Part shown: positions 1 through 8,734 of the stretch, piece after piece
Numbering within the stretch: position 1 is the stretch's first letter
How the letters are laid out: each line of letters opens with the position of its first letter
Assembly: GCA_016928435.1 (NCBI GenBank)
Contig: JAFGKT010000048.1
Span: 62,001 to 126,000 of the forward strand
Length of the DNA stretch: 64,000 nt
From: Sedimentisphaerales bacterium
GTDB lineage: Bacteria > Planctomycetota > Phycisphaerae > Sedimentisphaerales > SM23-30
Direction: 5' to 3'
Made by a program: the position numbers and the translations under genes
Notes under the pieces: generated by a model
Told to the model about the DNA's origin: nothing
The model's database searches: none
What the model saw: only the letters and a program-made list of their open reading frames with translations

Positions 1-2
1 CT

Positions 3-140
3 TTGGTGTATTACGGCTACTATTATACAGGAGAACCGGGCACAATCCAGGTGGTAACATTCACAACGCCGAACGTCTTCGATGAATTCCGCGCCGACAT
101 GCAAGACTTTGTGAATGGACTCACGGTTTTAGAGGATTAG
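3..140 (+). CDS. C-terminal fragment of an unknown protein
   Basis: An open frame runs from the window edge to a TAG at 138-140 and encodes about 45 residues rich in Tyr and Gly (YYGYYYTGEPG) followed by an amphipathic stretch ending NGLTVLED. The 5' part lies outside the window, so the family cannot be named. It is convergent with scpB, with a hairpin between the two stops. Confidence 0.5.
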   Translation: MVYYGYYYTGEPGTIQVVTFTTPNVFDEFRADMQDFVNGLTVLED

Positions 141-163
141 ATTTGATCAGGCTGAAACCCCAT

Positions 164-187
164 CCCACAAGCCGAATCCGGCGTGGG
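164..187. terminator. Hairpin between two convergent genes
   Basis: CCCAC (164-168) pairs with GTGGG (183-187), and inside it GCCG (171-174) pairs with CGGC (179-182) around an AATC loop. It lies between the stop of the fragment at 140 and the scpB stop at 191, where a bidirectional terminator would be expected. No long T-run follows directly; a T6 occurs at 198-203. It also resembles the GTGGGTAA outer stem of repeat family A. Confidence 0.4.
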
Positions 188-190
188 TAA

Positions 191-1012
191 TCACTCCGGT
201 TTTTTAAGTTCGTCGGCGGTGGGTAGGTCTTTTAGGTTATTTAGGCCGAAGACTTCCAGGAATTTTTTGGTGGTTCCGTAAAGAAGCGGACGACCGATGA
301 CTTCGGCGCGGCCGACGATTTTGACGAGGGATTTTTCGATTAGCTGACGCACCATTTCACCCGCGGCGACACCACGAATAGCTTCAATATCGACACGCAA
401 GATAGGCTGTTTGTAAGCGATGATGGCTAAGGTTTCCAGGGCGGCGGGAGAAAGCTTGGTCTCGCTGCGGACCTTCAACAGCTTACGCAGCCATACATTG
501 AACTGTGGCAAGGTGAGCATTTGATAACCGCCGGCAATCGTCTCGACGCGAAACGCGCATTCCATTTGGGTGTATTTATCGTTTAGCTCATCGATAATCT
601 TACGGATTTGTTTAACATCGCCGGTACCCACCATGGCGACCAACTTCTGAGCGGTAACAGGCTCATCGGAAGCGAACAAGATCGCTTCGACTATGGAGGT
701 GGTGGAGATTTCGGGCTCGTCAGTCTCGTTGGGTTCCTGCGCGTCATCGGTTGCGGCTGGTTCTTGGGACGGTTCGGACTCGGCAGGTTCTTGAGGGCTT
801 TCCGATTCTGCGGGTTCTTCGATATCGGTTAGCTGCTCGGAAATTTCAGATTGGTCGTCGTCGGGGTCCGCGTCTTCAGGCGCAGCTTGAGCAGAACTGT
901 CGTCTTCGGGCAAAAGCGACGCCTGGTCGGCTTCGACATCATCCTCGACAGGGCGCCAAGGTTGTTCGTCTTCGTTGAAATCGTCATCGATTTGTTTTTC
1001 TTGCTGATCCAC
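191..1012 (-). CDS. scpB: Segregation and condensation protein B
   Basis: ScpB is the winged-helix subunit of the SMC-ScpA-ScpB complex that compacts and segregates the chromosome. The conserved core begins near residue 103 (STTSIVEAILFASDEPVTA) and contains the family stretch LSPAALETLAIIAYKQPI. The first ~100 residues are a highly acidic, Pro/Glu/Ser-rich extension with imperfect EPAESE-type repeats, absent from most ScpB proteins and probably disordered. A GTG start at 1012 with GAGG 8 nt upstream is preferred; a TTG at 1015 is an alternative. It is the last gene of a long minus-strand run. scpA is not in the window. Confidence 0.93.
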   Translation of the reverse strand: MDQQEKQIDDDFNEDEQPWRPVEDDVEADQASLLPEDDSSAQAAPEDADPDDDQSEISEQLTDIEEPAESESPQEPAESEPSQEPAATDDAQEPNETDEPEISTTSIVEAILFASDEPVTAQKLVAMVGTGDVKQIRKIIDELNDKYTQMECAFRVETIAGGYQMLTLPQFNVWLRKLLKVRSETKLSPAALETLAIIAYKQPILRVDIEAIRGVAAGEMVRQLIEKSLVKIVGRAEVIGRPLLYGTTKKFLEVFGLNNLKDLPTADELKKPE

Positions 1013-1056
1013 CAATTGACCTCACTATGGAATGCCGTGCTGGCTGAGATATATGC

Positions 1057-1079
1057 GGTGGGCAAACGAGTTGTCCACC
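1057..1079. repeat. Short hairpin between rnfD and scpB
   Basis: GGTGGGCAA and TTGTCCACC form a 9-bp stem (one G-U pair) around an ACGAG loop. The layout is like the hairpins of repeat family A, but the conserved tail is missing, so it could be a degraded copy or a regulatory hairpin in the scpB leader. Confidence 0.35.
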
Positions 1080-1154
1080 CAACCGGTTATTAATGCTATT
1101 ATGGGGCATAAAAGGGTTTAGATAAAGAAAAAACTGGGGATAGCATATGGGGCC

Positions 1155-2321
1155 TTAACGGTCGCGAAATAGGCCCGTGAGCTTTCTGGGTGGACGCGTA
1201 AATCTATCGATGGGTCCGACCAAGGTGTTCAAAACCAGAACCGCGGCGCAGGCGGGCACAGCAATGGGTGTATAAAGGCGAAATACCATGGTCAGGATTC
1301 CAGCGGCCAGAGCGAACACCATTTGGCCGGGCAAGGTAATGGGGCGACTGGTCATTTCAGCCAAGAGGACAAACGCCGCAATGAACACGCCGCCGCTAAA
1401 CAACTGATAGTGCGCATAAGTAAGCCCAACGGCAAGTGAATCCGCGACAATGGGGTATATCATGGCGCTGCGCTGGGGGCCTGCGGGAGAAACCGTCACA
1501 GGCAGAATCAACGCTGACACATAAACTCCCACCAAAAACAGAAGAGGCAACTGCCAGCGAAGATAACCGCGATAGACAAAATACAAACCAATCACCATCA
1601 GAGCAAGCGCCGAAGTCGTGCCCAGGCCTCCGGGGGTGGCGCCCAATACGCAATGCTCCAGCGAAGGCAGATGCTCCGCGAGATACGCGGATAGATCGAT
1701 GTCACCTTGGATGATGCGGAGACCGTCGAAATGCCGCAGCAGGTTCATAGGTTCAGGCAAAATGTAACCGGTGACTTTCGCGCTGGCGGACTCGAACCAA
1801 TCGACTTTGAACCAACCGCTTTCTTTCAATCGGTTCAAGACATCGCCAAAGAACATCATGGGTTTGGTTAATAGGGCTCCTTGGCGACCACCGAGCTGGT
1901 TGTTGAAAAATAACTGTACAACAACACGCCCGATCAGCGCGGGGTGCCAAACGTAGTGCCCCATGCCGCCAAAGACGTGTTTGCCGATTAATACAGTCGC
2001 GGCACCGCCCAGCACCGGCACGTGCCAAGTAACAGTCGGCGGTAAAAGCATGGCGAAAATAACGGACATCAGAACGCTTTGGGTTGTGCTGCCGGGCTGG
2101 CGATAGTTGCGCACGGCATTGGCGAGGTTTTCAGCGGCCCAACCCGCGGCCACAGCCAAAAACACAATATAAAAAACGCGGAATCCGAAAAACATCGCTC
2201 CGGTGATAATAGGAATAAACAAAGCACCAAGCATAGTCGCGGATATACGGCGGGGAGACTCCGGTGATAGCCTATATGGAGGCAGCATGGATGACCTTTG
2301 GGTCGCGGAGGTTTTAGGCAT
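1155..2321 (-). CDS. rnfD: RnfD/NqrB-family membrane subunit
   Basis: Polytopic membrane protein of 388 residues matching RnfD, the flavin-carrying membrane subunit of Rnf ion-translocating ferredoxin:NAD oxidoreductases. The stretch GKHVFGGMGHYVWHPALIG (about 113-131) matches the family's GK-x-GG-x-NP-A-x-G region. GATPGG at 227-232 contains the Thr (229) that would carry covalent FMN. It overlaps the end of rnfC by 8 bp, so the two are translationally coupled. No rnfG, rnfE, rnfA or rnfB follows: scpB is next. The role as a full Rnf pump is therefore uncertain; it may serve a reduced two-subunit module. Confidence 0.85.
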   Translation of the reverse strand: MPKTSATQRSSMLPPYRLSPESPRRISATMLGALFIPIITGAMFFGFRVFYIVFLAVAAGWAAENLANAVRNYRQPGSTTQSVLMSVIFAMLLPPTVTWHVPVLGGAATVLIGKHVFGGMGHYVWHPALIGRVVVQLFFNNQLGGRQGALLTKPMMFFGDVLNRLKESGWFKVDWFESASAKVTGYILPEPMNLLRHFDGLRIIQGDIDLSAYLAEHLPSLEHCVLGATPGGLGTTSALALMVIGLYFVYRGYLRWQLPLLFLVGVYVSALILPVTVSPAGPQRSAMIYPIVADSLAVGLTYAHYQLFSGGVFIAAFVLLAEMTSRPITLPGQMVFALAAGILTMVFRLYTPIAVPACAAVLVLNTLVGPIDRFTRPPRKLTGLFRDR

Positions 2322-3732
2322 AGAGCGGCCCTCCTTCGGTGCGAGCGACAGGATGCAGTCGTCGTTTCATCATCCGGATACTTTCCATGATAGGCAAGCC
2401 GCTAGGACAGATATAAGAGCATATGCCGCATTCCATGCATGCTTCGATATTCAATGATGACGCTGTTCGATACTGTCCCATCTCGGCGACGGTGCTTAGA
2501 CGGGCGGGATCTAGCCCGGCGGGGCAATCCATAATACACCAACCGCAACGTATGCAGCGTTCGGGCCGAACAGGCTTGAAATTTCGTATAACCATAAAAT
2601 TGCCGCTTCGAGCGGAAACAACGGCTTGATCTGGATCAATGGATCGGCCGGTAAGCGACGCGCCTTCCACAACGCAACGCCAATCGTCTGTGAGCCCGGC
2701 TCGTTCCAATAGGGCACGCAGGGGCAAACCGACAGGTACCCGAAAATGACCTGGCTGTAAAACACCATCGCCGGCTACGGTTACAATGCGCTCCAACAAT
2801 AACGAACCGCCCAAGACGGCGCGTTCGACGGCACGCAGCGTTTGAGGATCGAATATGTAGGCTGCGCCGTTGCGTTTTAAGCAGTAGCGAGGTGATTTAT
2901 TCAGAGAACGCAGCAGAACGCCGGGCAATCCTTGCGGGTATTTTTCAGTAACAGCCACACAGCGGACATTCCATTGTTCAGCGGTTGCGCAGTCGATCGG
3001 AAAATGATAAGAGTGAGCAGCCAATGCCTGAGGGGCGCGAAGCAGGGTCTTTAGAATACTAAGCCCGGCAAAAACCTCAGGGCTATGCTCTTGGAGAACG
3101 GCCAGCGGTCCATTCAAGGTGGGTTCGACAGGCACGGCATTGGCGACAACAACGGCGACAGCATGGTCGTGGGCGCGTTTGATTAGGTCGATGAGAGTTT
3201 CGCCGTGGTCGCCGATCATAATGCCGGTGCGCGCGAGGGATTGGCAAGTCAGATCGTAGCGTTCGGCGTCGGTTTTCGCTTGCCAAGGATTGACTGTATC
3301 AGCGAGGGGATTTGCACCGGCGACATCGCAGGTGGCGTCAGCGGAAGTTTGCAGGGCAAGTACAGGCTGTTCGGTGTGGCCGAATACCGTTTTGGTGGTT
3401 TGCTCAGCGATAACCCCGCAACGGGGCGCGTAGAGAAAATGCCCAAAATCGTCACGAGCGAGTAATTCACCTTGCTTTACCGGCTGACGCGGTTGAACAA
3501 TGGGAACCATCGGTTCGGTTCTTCCGGTCGCGAGAGGCAGATAAAGCGGGCCTTGGTAGTCGGGCCAATCTTGGATGGTCAATGATGGCGGTTCGCCGAT
3601 GCCGGGTAAATAGATCCCGCCCGGTATATCGCAGACCTTGCCCCATAGGCCCGTACAGGCGCAATCGCGACGACCGCAAGTCTGGCCCGCTTCAGCGTGG
3701 GGGCGTTTACCAAATATAAAATTCTTCAGCAA
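2314..3732 (-). CDS. rnfC: RnfC-like iron-sulfur subunit with extra N-terminal cysteines
   Basis: This 472-residue protein has the RnfC layout: a GGIYLP motif (family GGIHP) near residue 38, a barrel-sandwich-like segment, a central Nqo1/51-kDa-like region, and two C-terminal 4Fe-4S motifs starting at C393 (CIRCGWCIMDCP) and C432 (CMECGICSYICP). RnfC normally takes electrons to or from NADH. Two oddities are visible. C19, C24, C26 and C34 precede the GGIY motif. The NGAECEPY-type flavin/NADH signature is degenerate (NAVPVEPTLNG). The start is a TTG with AAGG 10 nt upstream. It is coupled to rnfD. Confidence 0.83.
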   Translation of the reverse strand: MLKNFIFGKRPHAEAGQTCGRRDCACTGLWGKVCDIPGGIYLPGIGEPPSLTIQDWPDYQGPLYLPLATGRTEPMVPIVQPRQPVKQGELLARDDFGHFLYAPRCGVIAEQTTKTVFGHTEQPVLALQTSADATCDVAGANPLADTVNPWQAKTDAERYDLTCQSLARTGIMIGDHGETLIDLIKRAHDHAVAVVVANAVPVEPTLNGPLAVLQEHSPEVFAGLSILKTLLRAPQALAAHSYHFPIDCATAEQWNVRCVAVTEKYPQGLPGVLLRSLNKSPRYCLKRNGAAYIFDPQTLRAVERAVLGGSLLLERIVTVAGDGVLQPGHFRVPVGLPLRALLERAGLTDDWRCVVEGASLTGRSIDPDQAVVSARSGNFMVIRNFKPVRPERCIRCGWCIMDCPAGLDPARLSTVAEMGQYRTASSLNIEACMECGICSYICPSGLPIMESIRMMKRRLHPVARTEGGPLYA

Positions 3733-3795
3733 ATTGATTGACCTTGGTTACAGTTATGTATGGGCGCAGCCGAACCGCCATCATGAACCGGGCAA

Positions 3796-4743
3796 CTAAC
3801 GGCGAAGGAGCGGGTCGATAATGCGAACCTCGGCGTTGTCGCGCAATTGTTGAGCTAAAATGGTCATGCGTTGGTTGATGGTTCGTTCGCGGAGAATTTC
3901 TACCAGTTCGTCGCTGACTTGGCCCAAGGTTACGGGTTGGGCATCCTGGGCGTCAGCCAATTCTATGAGCGACCACCATTGACGGCTTCCCTGACGATGG
4001 CTTACGACAGGGCTGATTTGGCCTATGTAGGTTAGCTCAAACGCGGCAGCGCGAATGGGTTCGTCGATTTGTTCATCGTAACGCGAGAAGGGGCCAAGCA
4101 AGCCGTTGTTGGCGAGGCTGACGGGATCTTCAGAATATTGTTGCACAAGATTGGCGAAAGATTCCCCTGCGTTGACACGACGTTGGACGGCTTCGACTTC
4201 ACGGAGATTGCCCATAGTGATAATGCGCACCACGACGGCTCGGCCGTACTGAATATCGTATTCCTGCTGCAACTGTTGCTCGGTAATAACCACGCTATGG
4301 TCAACGCAACTCCGCAGCAAAGCGCGCGTTTCGAGCATAACGTCGAATTCGTTGCGACTTAGGCCCCGGCTGGCGAGCATGTAGTTGAGTAGTTCAGAGC
4401 GTTGGAGTTCCGGTTGATCGGCGGCCATGTCGTTTAGCACACGGTCAAGTTCGTCGCGTACCATTTGATCGTTGAAGTTTACACCTTGAGCGCGGGCGTG
4501 GTCGCGGGCCAGCTCAAGCAGAATGAGATTGTCCAAGACAGCTCGGCCGCGACTTGGCAGGAGAACTTCTAAAAGCATTTGGCGGTGGAGTTCTCGCCCG
4601 TTGACAACGGCGACGACGGGGTCACACTCAGAGTTGCTCACCGCGGATTCTGTGTTGTTCATCTGTTCGCAGCCGGAAAAAACCGCGAAAAACAACATCG
4701 ATACAAACACATATGTAAATGCGAAATGCTTGGGCAGCTTCAT
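3796..4743 (-). CDS. Parvulin-type peptidyl-prolyl isomerase lipoprotein
   Basis: A 315-residue SurA/PpiC-like chaperone. The N-terminus is a lipoprotein signal with lipobox FSGC, making C25 the lipidated cysteine. A SurA-like helical N-terminal part follows (EVLLPSRGRAVLDNLILLELA), then a parvulin domain (about 175-285, with LVQQYSEDPVSLANNGLLG). It would act on proteins crossing the periplasm. The ATG at 4743 is chosen because it yields the lipoprotein signal and sits 2 nt after the NIF3 stop; an open frame extends upstream to 4947 inside the NIF3 gene but has no signal. Residues VVRIITMG in place of a clear catalytic His suggest a chaperone more than a fast isomerase. Confidence 0.82.
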   Translation of the reverse strand: MKLPKHFAFTYVFVSMLFFAVFSGCEQMNNTESAVSNSECDPVVAVVNGRELHRQMLLEVLLPSRGRAVLDNLILLELARDHARAQGVNFNDQMVRDELDRVLNDMAADQPELQRSELLNYMLASRGLSRNEFDVMLETRALLRSCVDHSVVITEQQLQQEYDIQYGRAVVVRIITMGNLREVEAVQRRVNAGESFANLVQQYSEDPVSLANNGLLGPFSRYDEQIDEPIRAAAFELTYIGQISPVVSHRQGSRQWWSLIELADAQDAQPVTLGQVSDELVEILRERTINQRMTILAQQLRDNAEVRIIDPLLRR

Positions 4744-4745
4744 AA

Positions 4746-5861
4746 TCAACCCCAGGTAAAAGGATCGCGGTCTTTTTTGCTGACTTTGACGGTTAGTTTT
4801 GGATGAGCTTTGCGTAAAACTTGCACCAGCCGGGGCAACATGAGTCGTTCGGAATTGGAATGACTCACGCAAACGGTGGTTACGCCGGCGCGTTGCAGCT
4901 TGAGCGCGTTGTGATGAGAAAGTTCGCCGGTAAGATAGAAGTCGCAATTGTGAGCGATGACGTCGTTGAGCAGCGAGCCGCAGGAACCGGCCCCCACAGC
5001 GGCGCGTTTTACTTTCGTCCGAGGCGAGCCGACAAGGCCCACGGCGGAGACTTTTAGTTTTTGCTTTATGCGATTGATCAGCGTGTTGACGCTTTGCGGT
5101 TCAGCCAGATCGCCGAATCGTCCAAGCCCTACGTGCCCGGCGGAGTTTAAGAGAGGATAGATATCGTAAGCGGGTTCTTCGTAACTGTGTACTTGACGCA
5201 TGGCTCGCAGAACCGCGGGCAGATCGGTGATCGACACGATGGTTTCAAAACGAAGTTCGGCTGTTTGCTCGAATTTGCCGGGCGATCCGATGGTGGGATT
5301 GCTTTTCGGGCCGCACTTAAAGGTACCGGTGCCGGTGCCGCGAAAACTGCATTGGCAGTATTTCCCAGACGGACCAATGTGGCCGGCGCCGGCGGAAAAC
5401 ATAGCTTGACTGACAGGTTCAAAGTCACTTTCCGGCAGGAAAACCACCACCTTGCACACACCCGCAGCCTCAGGCGCATCACTTTGGAGCGGTTGGGGGT
5501 TTTGAATGCTGAGAATCTCAGCGAGGGCATCGTTGACACCCCCGGACGCCACATCCAAGGCGGTATGGGGAGAATAAACAGCGATATTCTTGCGAATAAG
5601 GTTATAGACCAAAGGTGAATCGACTTGAGTGGGAGTAACGCGCTTTAGGGGATCCCAGATCGGAGGATGATACGCTACAATAAGATTAACCTGGGCTTGC
5701 ACGGCTTCAGCAAAGACCGGCTCAGTAAGATCGATGGTAAGCATAACACGCGTGATATTCTGCCCAGGGTCGCCCACGAGCAGCCCCACGTTGTCCCAGC
5801 TTTGAGCCAAGCTAAGCGGAGCAAAATCATTTAGAGTCGTAAGAATATTCTTTAGTTTCAT
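4746..5861 (-). CDS. NIF3/DUF34 family metal-binding protein
   Basis: A 371-residue member of the NIF3 (DUF34, YbgI/YqfO) family. The starting stretch LAQSWDNVGLLVGDP and the metal-binding motif AYHPPIWDPLKR are diagnostic, as is the distal GAGSCGS segment and the C-terminal FYLTGELSHHNAL with its metal-ligand His residues. Length fits the YqfO type with an inserted PII-like domain (about 130-225). The biochemical role of the family is still debated (proposed GTP cyclohydrolase or metal-related roles). It sits in the queC-to-scpB run, 8 nt after the aminotransferase gene and 2 nt before the isomerase gene. Confidence 0.9.
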   Translation of the reverse strand: MKLKNILTTLNDFAPLSLAQSWDNVGLLVGDPGQNITRVMLTIDLTEPVFAEAVQAQVNLIVAYHPPIWDPLKRVTPTQVDSPLVYNLIRKNIAVYSPHTALDVASGGVNDALAEILSIQNPQPLQSDAPEAAGVCKVVVFLPESDFEPVSQAMFSAGAGHIGPSGKYCQCSFRGTGTGTFKCGPKSNPTIGSPGKFEQTAELRFETIVSITDLPAVLRAMRQVHSYEEPAYDIYPLLNSAGHVGLGRFGDLAEPQSVNTLINRIKQKLKVSAVGLVGSPRTKVKRAAVGAGSCGSLLNDVIAHNCDFYLTGELSHHNALKLQRAGVTTVCVSHSNSERLMLPRLVQVLRKAHPKLTVKVSKKDRDPFTWG

Positions 5862-5869
5862 AGCAGTAG

Positions 5870-6718
5870 TTATTGGTTTTGGGTGGTTTTTCGGTATTGT
5901 TCGTGAAGTTGCCGATAGATCATCCCAGGCCGGCCGTCGCTCACTATGTGTTTTTCGATCTGGCCCACAGGTATCAGTTCCATTACACTGTTGGCGAGAA
6001 AAACTTCCGCCGCGGATAAGAGGTCTTTGATGACAATTTCCGTGGATTTATGTTCGATGCCCAATTCCTCAGCCAACTCCAAAACGACTTTTCGGGTAAC
6101 AGGGGCCACGGATGCGTTCTCCAAGTTGGGGCTGTAGAGTATGCCCTGTTCAACCAAGAATATATCACTCATACAGCCGGCCGCCAAACGATTATTGTGG
6201 GTAAACCACAGGGATTCGCTGGCCTTGTGCTGTTGGGCTTGTTGGAGGGCGACCAACCGGGCGAAATTCGAGGTGCTTTGATGGCCCAAAAGAGGATCGG
6301 TTAGATTAAATTTATAAGGGGAAACAACGACCATAACCGCAAGCTCGTAGGAGGCTTTGGGGTCGGCGGACATGTTCTCGGCAGTTACCAGTAGAGTGCC
6401 TTGGGCGTTTTCTTCAAGATTGCGGGTGCTGCCGCTGGTGCAGGTTATTCTTATAAGTGCGTCGGATAGCTCATTGGCTTGGAGAACTTGGGCGACGGCT
6501 TCTTTGATATAGTTTTTTTCATAGCCGGTTCTTAGACCGAGCTTTTCTGCGGAAGTGAGCATCCGGTCGATGTGATCGTCAAGGCGAAAGACCCGGCCGT
6601 TGTAACTGCGCATGGTCTCGAACAGACCGACACCTTGAAGAAACCCAGCATCATAAACACTCAGGGAGACTTTCTCAGCGCTTTGCAGGGCGTTGTTGAA
6701 ATAGACAAGATCATTCAT
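5870..6718 (-). CDS. Class IV pyridoxal-phosphate aminotransferase / aminodeoxychorismate lyase-like
   Basis: A 282-residue fold-type IV PLP enzyme. Recognisable parts are the N-terminal GVGLFETMRSYNG, the PLP-lysine region around QSTSNFARLVALQQA (in class IV enzymes the lysine precedes or lies in K-x-x-N, here HQSTSNF), and the C-terminal EVFLANSVMELIPVGQI. The substitution at the expected Lys position (LLGHQSTSN where K-T-x-N is usual) is notable and should be checked. Candidates are branched-chain or D-amino-acid transaminase and 4-amino-4-deoxychorismate lyase; sequence alone does not separate them. Confidence 0.8.
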   Translation of the reverse strand: MNDLVYFNNALQSAEKVSLSVYDAGFLQGVGLFETMRSYNGRVFRLDDHIDRMLTSAEKLGLRTGYEKNYIKEAVAQVLQANELSDALIRITCTSGSTRNLEENAQGTLLVTAENMSADPKASYELAVMVVVSPYKFNLTDPLLGHQSTSNFARLVALQQAQQHKASESLWFTHNNRLAAGCMSDIFLVEQGILYSPNLENASVAPVTRKVVLELAEELGIEHKSTEIVIKDLLSAAEVFLANSVMELIPVGQIEKHIVSDGRPGMIYRQLHEQYRKTTQNQ

Positions 6719-6800
6719 AGGTCGCTTTCTTAAAGGTTAAAACAGACGCCTTTTATAGCATGCTGGATGCCCGATCAACTCGGCAATGACATTAACTTCG

Positions 6801-7481
6801 TTAGACTCCGCGGCGACGGTCCCAGAGTAAAACCTGTAAACGCGGACAGTAACGATAGTTGCGTTCGATACATAGCTGAGCGATAATCGGGCCTAAGCGT
6901 TGGTGTTGCTCGGCGGTGGTTGCTTGGGGCATTAATAACACATTGTCCCGATTGACATTGGATAACTGGCCGAGGAGTTGTTCGATCTCAGCGAGGTCTT
7001 CGGGCCGTTCGACGACAAATTTCAATTGGTAATCGTGGTTGTCAATGTATTGCTGGATGGCGGCGATGTTGAGACGGCGGTCGGCGTGCTGCTGAACGGC
7101 AGGTTCATCAGGATCGGAGTTGGAAAGTTTGGGACTGATGCTTAGCAGATCACAAGTAATGGGCCGGTAGATGGTGGCGGCAGTTTCAAGGGTAATGTGG
7201 CAACGGCGCTGTTTGAGTGCTTGGAGCAGTTGGGGTAATTCGTCAGCTAAGAGCGGTTCTCCACCGGTGATTACAATATGAGGAACAGCCCAAGCGGAAA
7301 GTTGCGAGACTATTTGGTCGATCGTCATGGGCGAGCCTTGGTCGCCTTTGCGAGCGTAGGGAGTGTCGCACCAACGGCAGTGGAGATCGCACCCAGCCAG
7401 ACGCACAAAGCCGGAAACCACCCCGGCCAGACGGCCTTCGCCTTGAATCGATCGAAATATCTCACTGACGGATAAGCTCAT
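6801..7481 (-). CDS. queE: 7-carboxy-7-deazaguanine synthase
   Basis: QueE is a radical SAM enzyme that turns 6-carboxytetrahydropterin into 7-carboxy-7-deazaguanine in queuosine (preQ0) synthesis. The 226-residue protein has the N-terminal IQGEG motif and the QueE-type cysteines C31-x3-C35-x2-C38 (CDLHCRWC), then the TGGEPLL motif. It starts directly after the queC stop with no gap, so the two are coupled. Confidence 0.95.
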   Translation of the reverse strand: MSLSVSEIFRSIQGEGRLAGVVSGFVRLAGCDLHCRWCDTPYARKGDQGSPMTIDQIVSQLSAWAVPHIVITGGEPLLADELPQLLQALKQRRCHITLETAATIYRPITCDLLSISPKLSNSDPDEPAVQQHADRRLNIAAIQQYIDNHDYQLKFVVERPEDLAEIEQLLGQLSNVNRDNVLLMPQATTAEQHQRLGPIIAQLCIERNYRYCPRLQVLLWDRRRGV

Positions 7482-8201
7482 TTATACGTCCCGTTGAATA
7501 TACACAGCAGGGTCGGTTAGCCCCGCGTCGCGAAAACCTTTCAGACGCAGGCGGCAAGAATCGCAAAGGCCGCACGCGCGACCTTTTTCATCCGGATCAT
7601 AACAACTATGGGTAAGAGAATAATCAAGCCCTAGTGCGACGCCTCGCCGAATAATGTCGGCTTTGCTGAGTGAGACTAAGGGAGCGTGAATTCTAAATTT
7701 GCCCTGGCCCTGGACCCCGGCGGATGTAGCGAGGTTGGCGAGTTTTTCAAAGGCTTGAAGGAATTCGGGTCGGCAGTCGGGGTAGCCGCTGTAATCCACG
7801 GCATTGACACCAATGAAAATGTCAAAGGCGCCGAGGACTTCGGCCCAACCTAACGCCAAGGACAACAAAATAGTGTTGCGCGCGGGAACGTAGGTAATGG
7901 GTATGCCCGCGGATACTTCGGCTTGGGCACTCTCGGCTTTGGGGACCTCGAGGTCAGCGGTCAAAGCGGACCCGCCGAACAGACGCAGGTCCAGTTGGAT
8001 AATTTTGTGTTCAGCGAGGTTGAGGGCTTGGGCGACCCGTCGCGCCGCGTCGATTTCGCAATCGTGGCGTTGGCCGTATAAGACAGTGAGGCCGTAACCC
8101 TGGAAACCTTGGGACTGGGCGCACGCAGCCGCGGTGTAGGAGTCCAGGCCGCCACTTAGCAGAATGAGAGCTTTGGGATTAGATGTTGATGTGCTTGCCA
8201 T
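7482..8201 (-). CDS. queC: 7-cyano-7-deazaguanine synthase
   Basis: QueC converts 7-carboxy-7-deazaguanine plus ammonia and ATP to preQ0. The 239-residue protein shows the PP-loop SGGLDS near residue 16 and the C-terminal zinc site C-x8-C-x2-C-x2-C (about 206-221, ending CGLCDSC). Its stop abuts the queE start. It is divergent from queF, so three of the preQ0/preQ1 steps are grouped here; queD is not in the window. Confidence 0.96.
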   Translation of the reverse strand: MASTSTSNPKALILLSGGLDSYTAAACAQSQGFQGYGLTVLYGQRHDCEIDAARRVAQALNLAEHKIIQLDLRLFGGSALTADLEVPKAESAQAEVSAGIPITYVPARNTILLSLALGWAEVLGAFDIFIGVNAVDYSGYPDCRPEFLQAFEKLANLATSAGVQGQGKFRIHAPLVSLSKADIIRRGVALGLDYSLTHSCYDPDEKGRACGLCDSCRLRLKGFRDAGLTDPAVYIQRDV

Positions 8202-8235
8202 GGGGGTCCGTATTCGATAGACTATTGATTCAGAT

Positions 8236-8255
8236 GGCAGGCAAAGCCCGCCCTA
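8236..8255 (-). repeat. Family A-like GC hairpin between queC and queF
   Basis: Read on the minus strand this is GTAGGGCGGGC-TTT-GCCTGCC, a near-perfect hairpin. It matches the copy at 52219-52241 (GTAGGGCGGGC-TAT-GCCCGCC) and lies in the divergent queC/queF spacer. Confidence 0.55.
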
Positions 8256-8300
8256 CGGTAAAATGGATAGTTTAACCGCTATTTGGAAAGCAGACAAGAT

Positions 8301-8648
8301 ATGAGTGAAACAGGCATGATCGAGACTTTTGACAACCCACGCCCGCAGCGCGATTATGAAATCGAGATCGTCTGCCCGGAATTTACCAGTGTATGCCCCA
8401 AAACAGGCCAGCCGGACTTCGGCACAATAACTATAAACTACTGTCCCGACAAATTTTGCATCGAGTTGAAGTCGCTAAAATACTACCTGCAGAAGTTCCG
8501 CGACCAGGGCATTTTCTATGAGTTCGCGGTCAATCAGATTCTGGATGATTTGGTCAAGGCATGTGAGCCCAGAAAAATGCGCCTGACCGGCAGTTTCACC
8601 CCGCGCGGCGGCATCACAACAACCGTCAAAGTCGAGTTTACCAAGTAA
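8301..8648 (+). CDS. queF: NADPH-dependent 7-cyano-7-deazaguanine reductase
   Basis: QueF reduces the nitrile of preQ0 to the amine of preQ1. This is the short unimodular (YkvM-like) form, 115 residues from the ATG at 8301. The signature [11 protein letters not shown] gives the catalytic Cys (C32) and Asp (D39). A TTG at 8283 would add six residues, but the ATG is better placed relative to known N-termini. It is divergent from queC-queE. Confidence 0.96.
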   Translation: MSETGMIETFDNPRPQRDYEIEIVCPEFTSVCPKTGQPDFGTITINYCPDKFCIELKSLKYYLQKFRDQGIFYEFAVNQILDDLVKACEPRKMRLTGSFTPRGGITTTVKVEFTK

Positions 8649-8649
8649 A

Positions 8650-8720
8650 TCTCAACATACCCCCATTCCACCCCGACAATCCAAAATCTTGTCAATCCTC
8701 AAAAAACTCCCCAACCATCG
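8650..8720. repeat. Degenerate family D phrase
   Basis: The spacer between the convergent queF and mnmE genes holds CAAAATCTTGTCAATCC and ACTCCCCAACC, which match phrases in the family D segments at 51.1 kb and 47.8 kb. It is short and degenerate, so membership is tentative. Confidence 0.35.
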
Positions 8721-8734
8721 ACTCCGCCCCTATA

